Origin: Labia minor
Taxonomy: Eukaryota > Arthropoda > Insecta > Dermaptera > Spongiphoridae
Assembly (NCBI GenBank): GCA_963082975.1
Contig: OY720350.1
Span: forward strand, 52,282,734 to 52,346,733
Length of the DNA stretch: 64,000 nucleotides
Direction: 5' to 3'
The notes under the pieces are model-generated. The model was not told the DNA's origin. It ran no database searches and saw only the letters and a program-made list of their open reading frames with translations. Position 1 is the first letter of the stretch. Each line of letters begins with the position of its first letter. Below, one piece after another: positions 48,527 through 59,234 of the stretch. Made by a program: the position numbers and the translations under genes.

Positions 48527-48713
48527 TTATTATATATTACGGTACAATTATTATTTATTTGAAATTTCGGGAAATGTTAGAAATACAATAAGAAATCATA
48601 GATGTCTACGATTGGTCATAACTGATAGATAATTTTTTTAACATTTTAAATAAGTTAAATTATGTTAATATTGATATATAACTTCAGATGTTAAAATTTT
48701 ATTATAATAAAAT

Positions 48714-49297
48714 CTGGACTGTCTCCCCTCGACTATCTCTCAATTTGAATTGCATTAATTAGCATATATTATATTTAAATTAAATTTATTTATTATAAAT
48801 TAAAATTAATAGATAAATATTAAACCAACGCATGTTTTGCTCATTTTTTGATGGCACCACGTCACGTGCTGGTGCGTTATTTGCAGTCAACGTTTTAAAA
48901 AACTTTCAGTGATTCAATCAAGCTGAAATTCTATATATAGCAGTTTTATACAATTATTAATAATGTGAAAAACTATCAAACATATATCTTTATTTTTACG
49001 ATCAGTTTATAGGAAAAAAATGAAAACGTGGTAGGTAATGACCCATTTCCGGATGAGCTACATTTCTCAAAAGTTGATAGAAAAATACGAATTTTGAATA
49101 ATGCCCGTGCACCAAATTTCATTATTCTAGCTCAAACCATTTTTGCGTAATCTTGTCTACATACACACACATACGCAGACATTTTTCTCAACTTTAGTTA
49201 AAATGACTTAGGGACCTTCAAAACGTATAATAACATCAAAATCTCGACGTCAAAAATGTTCATGATCGCAATACTATCTCGCCAGAGATGGTAAAAA
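48714..49297 (-). mobile_element. HINE-A copy 5 with flipped terminal hairpin
   Basis: Read on the minus strand it begins TTTTTACCATCTCTGGCGAG then ATAGTATTGCGATCATG. The 6-nt loop CTGGCG is the exact reverse complement of CGCCAG in the other copies. It carries GACGTC, a short GTGT tract, the core and CACGTGACGTGG. The 3' end GAGGGGAGACAGTCCAG defines a subfamily shared with copy 9. Full length. Confidence 0.8.
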
Positions 49298-49332
49298 TAA
49301 CAAAAGAAATATAATATTTTCCATATTTGTTT

Positions 49333-49998
49333 CGATATATTTTGAAAATGTAATTGTTTAGCTTGCGGTGGATTTAAATATATATTTTCCTGATCCGTAT
49401 ATATCTAGATAGCAATAAGAAATAACTGAATAAACATACAAAATTCACATTGGAAATATAATCATTTAATGTTATCATTTTTGATGATGTAGGAATATAC
49501 ATAATATAAAAACAACCTAAAATATTGAAATGCACTTGTTCTATGAATCGAAGACATATCCTTTGCCCCATACCCATACCCAATTATAAGAACAATATAA
49601 AAGAAAAACAAAGAAAGATCCACGTATTCAATATGGAACAACAAAATATATATTTCATAAATTTAAATTATATATATATATTATAATACGTTTTCTCTTA
49701 ATTATTATTTTATTCATTTAAAAATTATTTTATTGTTTTAAGAATTGAATTATGTAGCACACATACATACTACAGTAATTCTCCACCCAAGGGAATCATT
49801 AATTCTATTATGTTTAATTATTTAAAAAAAAATAAAATAAAAATAATAATTTCATTCAGAAAACATATTTTTGTTTATGATCTTTTAATATATATTTAAA
49901 AAAAAAAATTATAAATTCACTTATCAAATTAACTGAATAATATAACAATTATTTTTAAAAAAATATTTAAGGCTGTTAATATTTTCAAAATATTTTGT
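49333..49998 (+). mobile_element. MITE-like repeat Q, copy 1, with a 390-bp insert
   Basis: The ends ATATTTTGAAAAT and ATTTTCAAAATATT are inverted. The outer parts (49333-49440 and 49830-49998) match Q copy 2 in reverse complement, including TTAGCTTGCGGTGGATTTAA, TATATCTAGATAGCAATAAG and CAGAAAACATATTTTTG. The middle (49441-49829) is absent from copy 2 and unidentified. Confidence 0.7.
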
Positions 49999-50002
49999 TC
50001 TG

Positions 50003-50442
50003 AAAAACGGTTTGAGCTAGAATGATGAAATTTGGTACATGGGCATTATTCAAAATTCATAGTTTTCTATCAACTTTTGAGAAATTTAGCTCAACCGGAA
50101 GAGGGTCATTACCTACCACGTTTTGATTTTTTTTCTTCTAAAGTGACGGTAAAAATAAAGATATATGTTTGATAATTTTTCACATGATTAATAATTGTAT
50201 AAAACTGCTATATATAGAATTTCAGCTTGATTGAATAGCTGAAAGTGCCAGAATTAATTTTTTAACACTGCAAATCTCACGCGCCAACACGTGCCATGGT
50301 GCCATCAATAAAAAACCAAACATGCGCTGGTTTAATATTTATTATTTATAATTTATAATTAATTAAATTTAATTTAAATATAATATATTATTTTATTTAT
50401 TCCAATTCAAATTTGCGAGATAGTCGAGTGGAGACACTCCAG
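50003..50442 (+). mobile_element. HINE-A copy 6, 5'-truncated
   Basis: It starts at AAAACGGTTTGAGCTAGAAT just after the expected microsatellite and continues to the stem-loop ending CACTCCAG at 50442. It abuts repeat Q copy 1. Confidence 0.75.
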
Positions 50443-50567
50443 ATTTATTTTTAAATGTATCTATTTGGAATTGAAAAAATAATTATATAATTACAAGTTA
50501 ACTTTTCCCCGATAATTATTTTATTATTATTATATTCGTATATCAATAATAAGTCATTTATTCTGGT

Positions 50568-50658
50568 TTAACACGTTCCCCCCGGCTCCATAATTTGTCT
50601 ATGATGGGACCAATCATTCATTTACCACCGGTGGTACATGCCGGCGGGAAAGTGTTAA
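50568..50658. mobile_element. piggyBac-type miniature element, 83-bp body, TTAA flanks
   Basis: TTAA at 50568-50571 and 50655-50658 flank termini CACGTTCCCCCCGGC and GCCGGCGGGAAAGTG. These are inverted repeats with the CNCTTTCCCGC style of piggyBac elements. The centre includes ACCACCGGTGGT. One of the shortest plausible piggyBac miniatures; no coding capacity. Confidence 0.8.
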
Positions 50659-52079
50659 GTGATATTATTATTTTATGAATGATTATAAAAATTGTTTAAC
50701 TTATTTAATTAAAACATATATTTACTAAAATTCTCTAAAAATAAATAAGGAGAGTAATAAATTAATGACATGTTTGTATTTGTCTAAATCCGATTGGATT
50801 TAAATATGTGTATTTATAAAAAAAGGCGCATTGCTAAAATAGTTTGTTACTATTATGATAGAATAAAGACAGTATTATTAGGAAGGAATTAAGGGGCCCT
50901 TTTTGATTCAACAAGAAAGGAAGTGACGGTTCTTAATTTAGCTCTCACAAAGTCATTTATCTTCTTTTGAACTTCCGCTTTTCAGAACATATATATTTCT
51001 TTTGCCCCTTTTCTTCCCTTCCCCCCATTTATATTATAATACATTCCATTTCAATTAATATAATTTTATTCTTAAATTGAACATGAAGATAAACAGAAGA
51101 AAAAATTTAAACTGAAAATAGAAAAAAACAAAAAAAACAAAAAATAACGAAAGATTATTGAAATCACTGTAAATTATATATAAATAAATTGATATTTTTT
51201 AATATTTTTTTTTTTTTGTCTAATGATGAGAATTAAACTAATGAAATTATTTATTAAAATAATCGTTATTTCGATGAATGATGAGATCAATTGGTCACGA
51301 AATCACATCACGAAGGTCAATAGGTTCGATATTTGACAAACATTCCCAAATAATATTTCCAATGAAAATTTTTTCTAAAGATTCGAACTATTTGAATCTT
51401 TTACATTTATATTATTATCCTATCATTTTTTATAACTCTAAGATTATCTGTTTTAGGGGGCCAAAATTTAGATTGGGATCATATGTTATGTCAATTATCC
51501 TTTATATTATTTATCCTTTCGCATATTTCTATTATATATACATAAGTATAATATATTACAGGGAGAAGTATTACTATATATTACTATTTGATATTTTAAC
51601 TTATAATATATTATAATCTAAAGAAAATGGTCTCTTAGCAGGTCTGTATTTATCAGTATGTAAATATTGATGTTTAGATTAAAACCAAATACTTATCTAT
51701 TATTTATCTTAAATTCTGAATTTACAGTATAATTTTTTTTTATATATCTTGGCTAACCATTTTGCATCAGGGGTTACATACATCTTTGCATTTTTATCAA
51801 AAGCTCATTCCATCAATGTCAAATAAAATTACCTTGAAGTACTGGAAGAATTTATTCACTTTGAAATACTCTGAAAGGGTTTAAATTGTGAATTTTTAAT
51901 TCCTCTAAAGCAGTTTTAGTGATTTTTATTTTGGATAATTAACGTTCTTTGTGTTAATATTATAATATGACTTATTATATTCTATAAAAAAAATTGAGTA
52001 GTAAAACCTCAGGAGAAAATTATAGAAATACCTAAAAAAGTATTAAGTACAAGAAGTGCGACGCTCGTAATATAATTTA
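50659..52079. other. AT-rich stretch
   Basis: A pyrimidine-rich, moderately complex segment lies at 50930-51035. The 112-codon plus ORF at 51278-51616 is AT-driven (Ile/Tyr-rich) with no recognisable motif, so it is not called a gene. Confidence 0.45.
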
Positions 52080-52938
52080 CTAGCAGACCCGGCAAATCTT
52101 CGCTTTTGCATGTGTGTCTGTATACATATATACGTATGTGATAACTGAACACTTAATAATAATAATAATAATGTATTAAATGAATCTACCTACCTACATT
52201 ATTTCATTACCATTGTATGATTCAAAATAAAATTCAAAATATTTGATAGGACATGACATGATCTTAGTATTAATTTATTTTCATTATATTAGATTAATTA
52301 ATAAAATTCAAAATATTTAATAGGACATGACATGATCTTAGTATTTTTCCCATCCCAGAATATTTGCTAATATTACATGTTGGAGTTCCAATTACCTGCA
52401 TATTTAATGACAATTTCAATGCTGAATATGCTTTTAAATAAAAAAAAATTGAAGAAAGTATTATTATTAAAAATCAACAAATAAATTTATTAAATATACA
52501 TTTAAATATGTAAATAAATCTATATATAAATTTAATAAATATTCAAACAATAATTGAAACAATATAAATAAAACGATTCAATAATTTACTTACATTGTGA
52601 TTTATATTTTTATTTTTATTTCAACTGTTATTATGGGTATGTTATTTTTGACAGTTTAAAAAAAATTAAAAATATGAATAAACTTTATCAAAATAAGATG
52701 TTGAAAAGATTTCCAATTATTTTTATTTATTTATTGTAAATTTTTCAATGTAACCATGGTAACCATAAATAGACTTTTACGAAAATATTACTAATTAAAT
52801 TAATTTTGGATTTAACTACACTAAAACCTTCCCTGGGATGCCCACAACAATCCCTGAAATTTCATCGCAATCGGACGGGTAGTTTTTGAGTTTAGGCGAG
52901 ACACAGAACAGACAGACATTGCCTTTTATATATATAGA
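52080..52938 (-). mobile_element. Helitron-C copy 3, both termini present
   Basis: On the minus strand it runs from TCTATATATATAAAAGGCAA at 52938, through a TGTCTGTCTG tract and GGGATTGTTGTGGGCATCCC. The 3' hairpin zone is AAAGCGAAGATTT; GCCGGGTCTG and CTAG at 52080-52083 are followed by T. It lacks the HINE-B insertion of copy 2. It contains a 45-bp direct repeat (52227-52271 and 52301-52345) around GGACATGACATGATCTTAGT. Non-coding. Confidence 0.85.
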
Positions 52939-53229
52939 TATATACAGGTCTATTTACAGAATATTTCAAAGTATATTTACATTAATCTAGAAAAGTAACT
53001 TTTAATATAAAATCTTTTCTTTTCAAATAATTTAACAAAGTGATCAAAATTATATATCAAAATATATATATTTACATGTATATTTTATTAAATGGGATTT
53101 TTATATTTAATTATATTTAAAGGAAACAACTTTAATTCATTTTTTTTCCTTCATTTTTATATCATTTAATAATGTTTAATTTGATTATGAGAATAAAATT
53201 TCGAAGGGTTGAATGCTTCTAATCTGTTG

Positions 53230-53600
53230 ATGTCGTACATAAAAGAAAACATCGTCTGACTGTTTTTCGAGCAATTATCAATAGTCGGGGGGCCACTCCG
53301 GAAGGAGTGGGGCGTATTAAAGAAAAAACACCGGACGGAGACGGGCCGCGAAGCCAGGACCTCTGGGAAAGTTCCCAAGCCCCCTGAATCGGACCTTGAA
53401 CGTCTTCGGGAAAGGAGAGAGGCTTAACGCACACCCACGTGCCAGTAAACTCCCGGGCTGCTTATGTAACTCATCTAAAGCAAAGAAAGAAAGAACAACT
53501 TAAATAAGAGGACGATGGTGGTTGAGAGGGAGGGGGAAGAAAGAGGTAGAATGGGTAATTGGGGGGAGAGGAACCGGACGTTCCATTCAGTTAAGATTTC
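53230..53600. other. GC-rich unique island with a perfect hairpin
   Basis: A sharply bounded high-G+C block. It contains the palindrome CCACTCC-GGAA-GGAGTGG at 53293-53310, followed by purine-rich text at 53470-53570. Two overlapping minus ORFs (53166-53434) run through it without a known domain. It could be an exon, a transposon remnant or a regulatory island; no second copy is in the window. Confidence 0.35.
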
Positions 53601-53937
53601 GGCGACTCTTTTTCCTGTATTCTAATATACACAAACATTCCCTACAAATTATATAAGAATAAAATAATAATCATAATTTACGTATCAGTATAATGATAGA
53701 AAATTAAATTCACATCTTGCAACCGGGAAGATAAAAACAAAAAACAAAAAAGATATTATTTTTGATATAATTCAACATCTCTATGAATTCACTTCACCAA
53801 TCTAAATTAATTAATTATTTTGAATCTCTTTGTAATTTTATATTACTATCAAATAAAAGAAATCAAAATGATTTTTATCAAAAATAATTTTTTTTTTTAA
53901 TATAGATCTATTAATCATTTGAATTAGATCGTTTTTA

Positions 53938-54222
53938 CTAATATTTTGAAATATTAGCAGCTTTAAATATTTTTTTATTAATTTAATTTTAAAAATAACT
54001 GTTATATTATTCATTTAGTTTGATAAGAGAATTTATAATTTTTTTAAAAATATAAATTAAAAGATCATAACCAAAAATATGTTTTCTGAATGAAATTATT
54101 ATTTTTATTTTATTTGTTTATTCAGTTATTTCTTATTGCTATCTAGATATATACGGATCAGGAAAATATATATATATATATATATTTAAATCCACCGCAA
54201 GCTAAAAAATTACATTTTCAAA
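53938..54222 (-). mobile_element. MITE-like repeat Q, copy 2
   Basis: The reverse complement of repeat Q copy 1 without its insert, ending ACATTTTCAAAAAA next to HINE-A copy 7. Inverted ends are AATATTTTGAAAT-like. Non-coding. Confidence 0.75.
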
Positions 54223-54226
54223 AAAT

Positions 54227-54420
54227 CTGGAGTGTCTCCACTCGACTATCTCGCAGATTTGAATTGAATTAATTATCACATATATTATATTTAAATTAAA
54301 TTTAATTAATTATAAATTAATATATAATATTTATTAAACCAGCGCGTATTTCGATCTTTGTTGATGACACCACGTCACGTGCTGGCGCGTGATTTGCAGC
54401 CGTGTTAAAAAATTAATTTA
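54227..54420 (-). mobile_element. HINE-A copy 7, 3' fragment
   Basis: The minus strand reads ...CACGTGACGTGGTGTCATCA... to GCGAGATAGTCGAGTGGAGA and CACTCCAG. Only the last 190 bp of the element is present. Confidence 0.75.
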
Positions 54421-54800
54421 ATATTTCAAAAATACAAATATCTATACCATTTTTGCTAGTATAATAAGTAATAAGATATATGGAGAGGGTCCGAGGCCCT
54501 CATGACTTTATCACTTATAAATAATGAAATTTAATATATATAATTAAAAACTTAGGTTATAAAATATCATAATATATATATAATATATAACAAAATAATA
54601 TAAAATAAAAAATTGTTTCTAATCGAATTGTAAAAAAAAATATGTATTCATACATTTATAAATTATATATATATATATATATATATAAATATATAAATAT
54701 ATAGATTATCTTTTTCTAATGAAAAACATTCCTTAAATTATTTTCTTTATCAATTTAAATATTAATATATAAAACATCAATGATATTCTTTATTTTATAA
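54421..54800. other. AT-rich stretch
   Basis: AT runs near 54666-54690. No gene is recognised. Confidence 0.5.
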
Positions 54801-54806
54801 ATGCAG

Positions 54807-55008
54807 GAGGCAAACGGGCACAGCCAGAATAATTCGATTGTTTATAGGATTGCATGGAAAAGCGATAAGCGACTCGGCCAATTCTTTGAAAATAATATTA
54901 AAATAATATAAATAAAATAAATTCAAATAAAATAATAGAATTTGATTTTTAGTATTCATTGAACAGTGAATAGGAAAAGATGCCACCAAAATGGCTGAGT
55001 TCTAACAG
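54807..55008 (+). other. Exon-like segment, unproven
   Basis: It is preceded by TTTATTTTATAAATGCAG and followed by GTAATT, on the strand of the recursive splice sites. The first 35 codons are open (EANGHSQNNSIVYRIAWKSD...) and then hit a stop. The 3' end reads AAGATGCCACCAAAATGG. The first 60 bases are more complex than their surroundings. It may be a cassette or terminal exon of the host gene, or a transposon scrap. Confidence 0.2.
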
Positions 55009-55094
55009 GTAATTAACAACTGTTATATTGTATATAATCCCTTTTTATAATTATAAATATATTATTAATTAATCATAGTAATCATTTAACATTT

Positions 55095-55206
55095 CTCAAA
55101 AATTGATAGAAAAATACGAATTTTGAATAATTTCCGTGCACCAAATTTCATCATTCTAGCGTTTCAAACCGTTTTTGCGTAATCTTGGTTACATACACAC
55201 ACACAC
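55095..55206 (-). mobile_element. HINE-A copy 8, inverted partial copy
   Basis: The minus-strand core text (AACGGTTTGA, GATGAAATTTGG, TGCACGG, TTATTCAAAATTCGTATTTT) ends in an ACACAC tract that abuts the next copy head to head. Confidence 0.75.
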
Positions 55207-55758
55207 AACATTTTCGATGTCGAGATTTTGATGTTATTATACGTTTTGAAGGTCCCTAAGTCATTTTAACTAAAGTTGAGAAAAATGTCTGTGTATGTGT
55301 GTGTATGTAATCAAGATTACACAAAAACGGTTTGAGCTAGAATGATGAAATTTGGTACATGGGCATTATTCAAAATTGATAGTTTTTTTTATCAACTTTT
55401 GAGAAATGTAGCTCAACCGGAGGAGGGTCATTACCTACAACGTTTTGATTTTTTTTTCTTCTAAAAAATAAAGATATATGTTTGATAATTTTTCACATGA
55501 TTAATAATTGTATAAAACTGCTATATATAGAATTTCAGCTTGATTGAAACATTGAAAGTACCGGAATTAATTTTTTAAAACGTTGACTGCAAATAACGCA
55601 CGAGCACGTGACGTGGTGCCATCAAAAAAGAGCCAAACATGCACTGGTTTAATATATATTTATTAATTTTAATTTATAATAAATAAATTTAATTTAAATA
55701 TAATATATGCTAATTAATGCAATTCAAATTGAGAGATAGTCGAGGGGAGACAGTCCAG
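55207..55758 (+). mobile_element. HINE-A copy 9, lacking the terminal hairpin
   Basis: It begins at ATTTTCGATGTCGAGATTTT, carries the TG tract (55288-55308), the core and CACGTGACGTGG. It ends GAGAGATAGTCGAGGGGAGA and CAGTCCAG at 55758. Same subfamily as copy 5. Confidence 0.75.
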
Positions 55759-56167
55759 ATTTTTTTTAATGAATTATATTTTAGATGAATTACTCAGAGT
55801 ATTATTTCATAAGTGTATATATTACAGGGGTATTTAAAAATATTTCAAATTTATTTTGTTTCAATATTTATATATACAATATGGGGAATTTTTTATTTTA
55901 TTTTTTATTTTAATTATTACACACTGTTATAACTTTTAACAAAAATATAACCTGTAATATTAACTTTAAAACTCGTGTACATATACATGCCATTCCATGA
56001 GTAGGGTATCCTTCGATACTATTATCAGCCCCGACTCTTGACAACACCAACAAAAAAACAGTTTCTTACATTTATTTCTATCTAAATGTTCTAATAACAA
56101 ACACCTAAAAGATTATTATTTCCAAGGGAAGTAAGGGAATGAATTCAATGTTTAAACTGAATTGTAA

Positions 56168-56198
<31 letters not shown>

Positions 56199-56723
56199 TT
56201 AATGACATTTATACATTTAAGACCATTTACAACATATTTACACTTCGGCGCCATCAGTTTTTTTATCAATAAAAACTTAAATAAATAGTATCAATTAAAA
56301 TAACAAACAAAAAATAATGAATAAATAATTTAAATACTTTTCATTTTTATCATTAGTGATTGGGTTTAATAAGTGAATTAATGTGACACAATTTAGAAAT
56401 TTTTTATATTTTTTTTACTTTTTTTATATTTTATATATATATATATATCGAATTGTAAATATATAATATATATATATATATATCAAGTTTGAAAATAATT
56501 TGAATATTGATGAAATATCATAATAAAAAAGGTTCAACTAAATCTGAAATGAGATAATTGTAAATAAATCAATATATTTGTAATTACAATAAGATAAATA
56601 GATAAATGTATGATATGTTGGAACACTTCTCTGATTTCAGTTTTTCTATTTATAAATTGTTAGTGGATTTATTAAATAAAAACGATTGAAATTATGTTTT
56701 GAAATTGACAATTTTTTGTTTTT
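55759..56723. other. AT-rich stretch with ATT microsatellite
   Basis: ATT repeat at 56168-56196 and AT runs near 56433-56482. No gene is recognised. The missing 3' half of the R1-like element and the 5' half of HINE-A copy 10 would be expected here and are absent. Confidence 0.55.
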
Positions 56724-56768
56724 ATCACGAGCCTCGCAGTGGTTGATGTTTATCTGCAGTATTCTCAT
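56724..56768 (-). pseudogene. Start of retrotransposon ORF2 (endonuclease N-terminus), truncated
   Basis: The ATG at 56768 overlaps the ORF1 stop in an ATGA arrangement. The frame reads MRILQININHCEARD, the conserved start of the R1-clade apurinic-like endonuclease (LQININHCEAA...). After about 15 codons it runs into unrelated AT-rich sequence. Endonuclease, reverse transcriptase and 3' end are deleted, so the element is not autonomous. Confidence 0.85.
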
Positions 56769-58207
56769 TTCCGTCTAATGGTCATCTTCTTGAGTGCTTC
56801 TTGGTATACCGGGCATCTACTTGTGCCGGCATAGTGAGCAATATCCTCTGTGCCGAGCTGTTCAGCACACAATGCACATTTAGCTGGTTTATCGCAATTG
56901 ACCAACTTGTGACCCTCCTCTCCACACTTGATGCAGAGTTTGGATCGGTCTTTTCCGCCTTTACACTGGGCAGCCCGGTGTCCAAAATGCCAGCATTTGA
57001 AACATCGGATTGGCTTTATTATCGTTCGAATTCGACAGTTTACCCAGCCAATCCTGATCTTGCCGTGTTCTCCGATCACTTTCGTCGCTGTTGCTGCCGC
57101 CAATACCACCGACGCAATTTGTGTTCCTCTAAAGGCTTTTCGGATTTTTATAGCCTCTACTGTGACACCACAATCGCCTCCGGCTGCCATTTTCAGAGCA
57201 TCCAGAATATCGTCTCTTGTTGTGATATCGTCGAGGTCACGAATTTCCAGGTTTTCTTCTGGTCCCGTATTGATGACTTTTGCATCATCTTGGAGTATGC
57301 CCGCGATGGTTTCCTGCAAGGCTTTTCCATTGTCAGCACTGCCTTTTAACAGCGTAATAAGCATGTCTCCTGCTGCTGTCTTGCGAATTTTGTCGACAGT
57401 GGCGCTGACCTGCTCCGGGCGCACGCCTGCCTTGATCCGGGTGAGTATTTCGCAGTACTTTGTTTTGTCTGTCGGGCGAATGATCAGCACGTCAGGTCTC
57501 ATTGCTGCTCTTTTTGGGTTCTTCTGGTTCCGCTTAAATGGAGGCGCTGGAGGTTTATCTGGAGGCTGTTTTTTGCGCTCCTTTCTCCTATCCCCTCTCG
57601 ATTGCACCATCACCCAGCCTGGACTCTTGTTCTGCTTAACGGAGTTTTGAATAGGCTCTTTATCCTCTACATGCTTCTTGGTAGGAAGGCTAGGTCCCGA
57701 GTCCTTCAGCTTCTTTGTCGTCTGTTGATTCGAGCTACCAGGAGAATTAGTTTTCCTTTTTTCTCCCCTTACAGTAAGGGCTTCTTGAGCTGCAGATTCC
57801 TTAAAAACCAGACACTTGTTTGTTTTGTCTGGGGATGTTTGTGTGCTCCTTTTCTCTGTAGTAGGGCGTGACTGAGATCGTGGTATCTTTTCTTCTATAT
57901 CCTTCAACCGGCCGTACATGCTTCTGATTGAGCGTGCCATTTTCTTTATCTCACCATGTACGTTATGCCTAGGCTCAACAAACTCCAACAGTTCGAAAAT
58001 TTTCTTCCCGAGGTCTCCAAGAACCTCCTTTCTCTCCTCTTCACTTGTAGCAATAAATGCTACAGGGGCCAAGTTTTCCACCCCTGCAGCACTGCGGTCG
58101 CCAGCTAACGACATCCCGGGGCCCGCTTGCTCACCCCTGACGGACGCCGGCACTGGGCATCCGAATCCCTGCGCCGTAACCTCTCCTTCCCTTTCGTCGT
58201 CTCTCAT
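56765..58207 (-). CDS. Gag-like ORF1 protein of an R1-clade non-LTR retrotransposon
   Basis: An intact 480-codon frame. ORF1 proteins of this clade bind element RNA and guide the ribonucleoprotein to its target. Near the C-terminus there are three zinc knuckles: CFKCWHFGHRAAQC (402-415), CIKCGEEGHKLVNC (425-438), and a spaced third, CALC...H...C (444-465). Residues about 100-235 are charged and Lys/Pro/Ser-rich (nuclear/RNA-binding type, e.g. RRKERKKQ). The stretch about 235-400 looks like the folded part seen in R1/TRAS ORF1. The chosen Met (58207) is the first in frame. The stop overlaps the ORF2 start by ATGA. G+C is far above the surroundings, and the absence of any stop suggests a young insertion. 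The element is otherwise truncated after ORF2 codon 15. Confidence 0.9.
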   Translation of the reverse strand: MRDDEREGEVTAQGFGCPVPASVRGEQAGPGMSLAGDRSAAGVENLAPVAFIATSEEERKEVLGDLGKKIFELLEFVEPRHNVHGEIKKMARSIRSMYGRLKDIEEKIPRSQSRPTTEKRSTQTSPDKTNKCLVFKESAAQEALTVRGEKRKTNSPGSSNQQTTKKLKDSGPSLPTKKHVEDKEPIQNSVKQNKSPGWVMVQSRGDRRKERKKQPPDKPPAPPFKRNQKNPKRAAMRPDVLIIRPTDKTKYCEILTRIKAGVRPEQVSATVDKIRKTAAGDMLITLLKGSADNGKALQETIAGILQDDAKVINTGPEENLEIRDLDDITTRDDILDALKMAAGGDCGVTVEAIKIRKAFRGTQIASVVLAAATATKVIGEHGKIRIGWVNCRIRTIIKPIRCFKCWHFGHRAAQCKGGKDRSKLCIKCGEEGHKLVNCDKPAKCALCAEQLGTEDIAHYAGTSRCPVYQEALKKMTIRRK

Positions 58208-58788
<581 letters not shown>

Positions 58789-59234
58789 AGACAAGATTAC
58801 GCAAAAACGGTTTGAGCTAGAATGATGAAATTTGGTACATGGACATTATTCAAAATTCATAGTTTTCTATCAACTTTTGAGAAATGTAGCTCAACCGGAA
58901 GAGGGTCATTACCTACAACGTTTTGATTTTTTTTCCTCTAAAGTGACCGTAAAAATAAAAATATATGTTTGATAATTTTTCACATGATTAATAATTGTAT
59001 AAAACTGCTATATATAGAATTTCAGCTTGATTGAATTGCTGAAAGTACCAGAATTAATTTTTTAACACTGCAAATCTCACGCGCCAACACGTGCCATGGT
59101 GCCATCAATAAAAAGCCAAACATGCGCTGGTTTAATATTTATTATTTATAATTAATTAAATTTAATTTAAATATAATATATTATGTTATTTAATCCAATT
59201 CAAATAGCGAGATAGTCGAGTGGAGACACTCCAG
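58789..59234 (+). mobile_element. HINE-A copy 10, 3' portion beyond the GT array
   Basis: It contains the core (AACGGTTTGAGCTAGAATGA), CCGGAAGAGGGTCATTACC, CACGTGCCATGG, the internal AGCGAGATAGT and a stem-loop ending CACTCCAG at 59234. CTAA and T follow. The 5' quarter of the element is missing on the far side of the retrotransposon. Confidence 0.8.

Noticed and set aside
51278-51616. 112-codon plus ORF
   Set aside because: Ile/Tyr/Phe-rich composition typical of AT-rich noise, with no motif and no second evidence.
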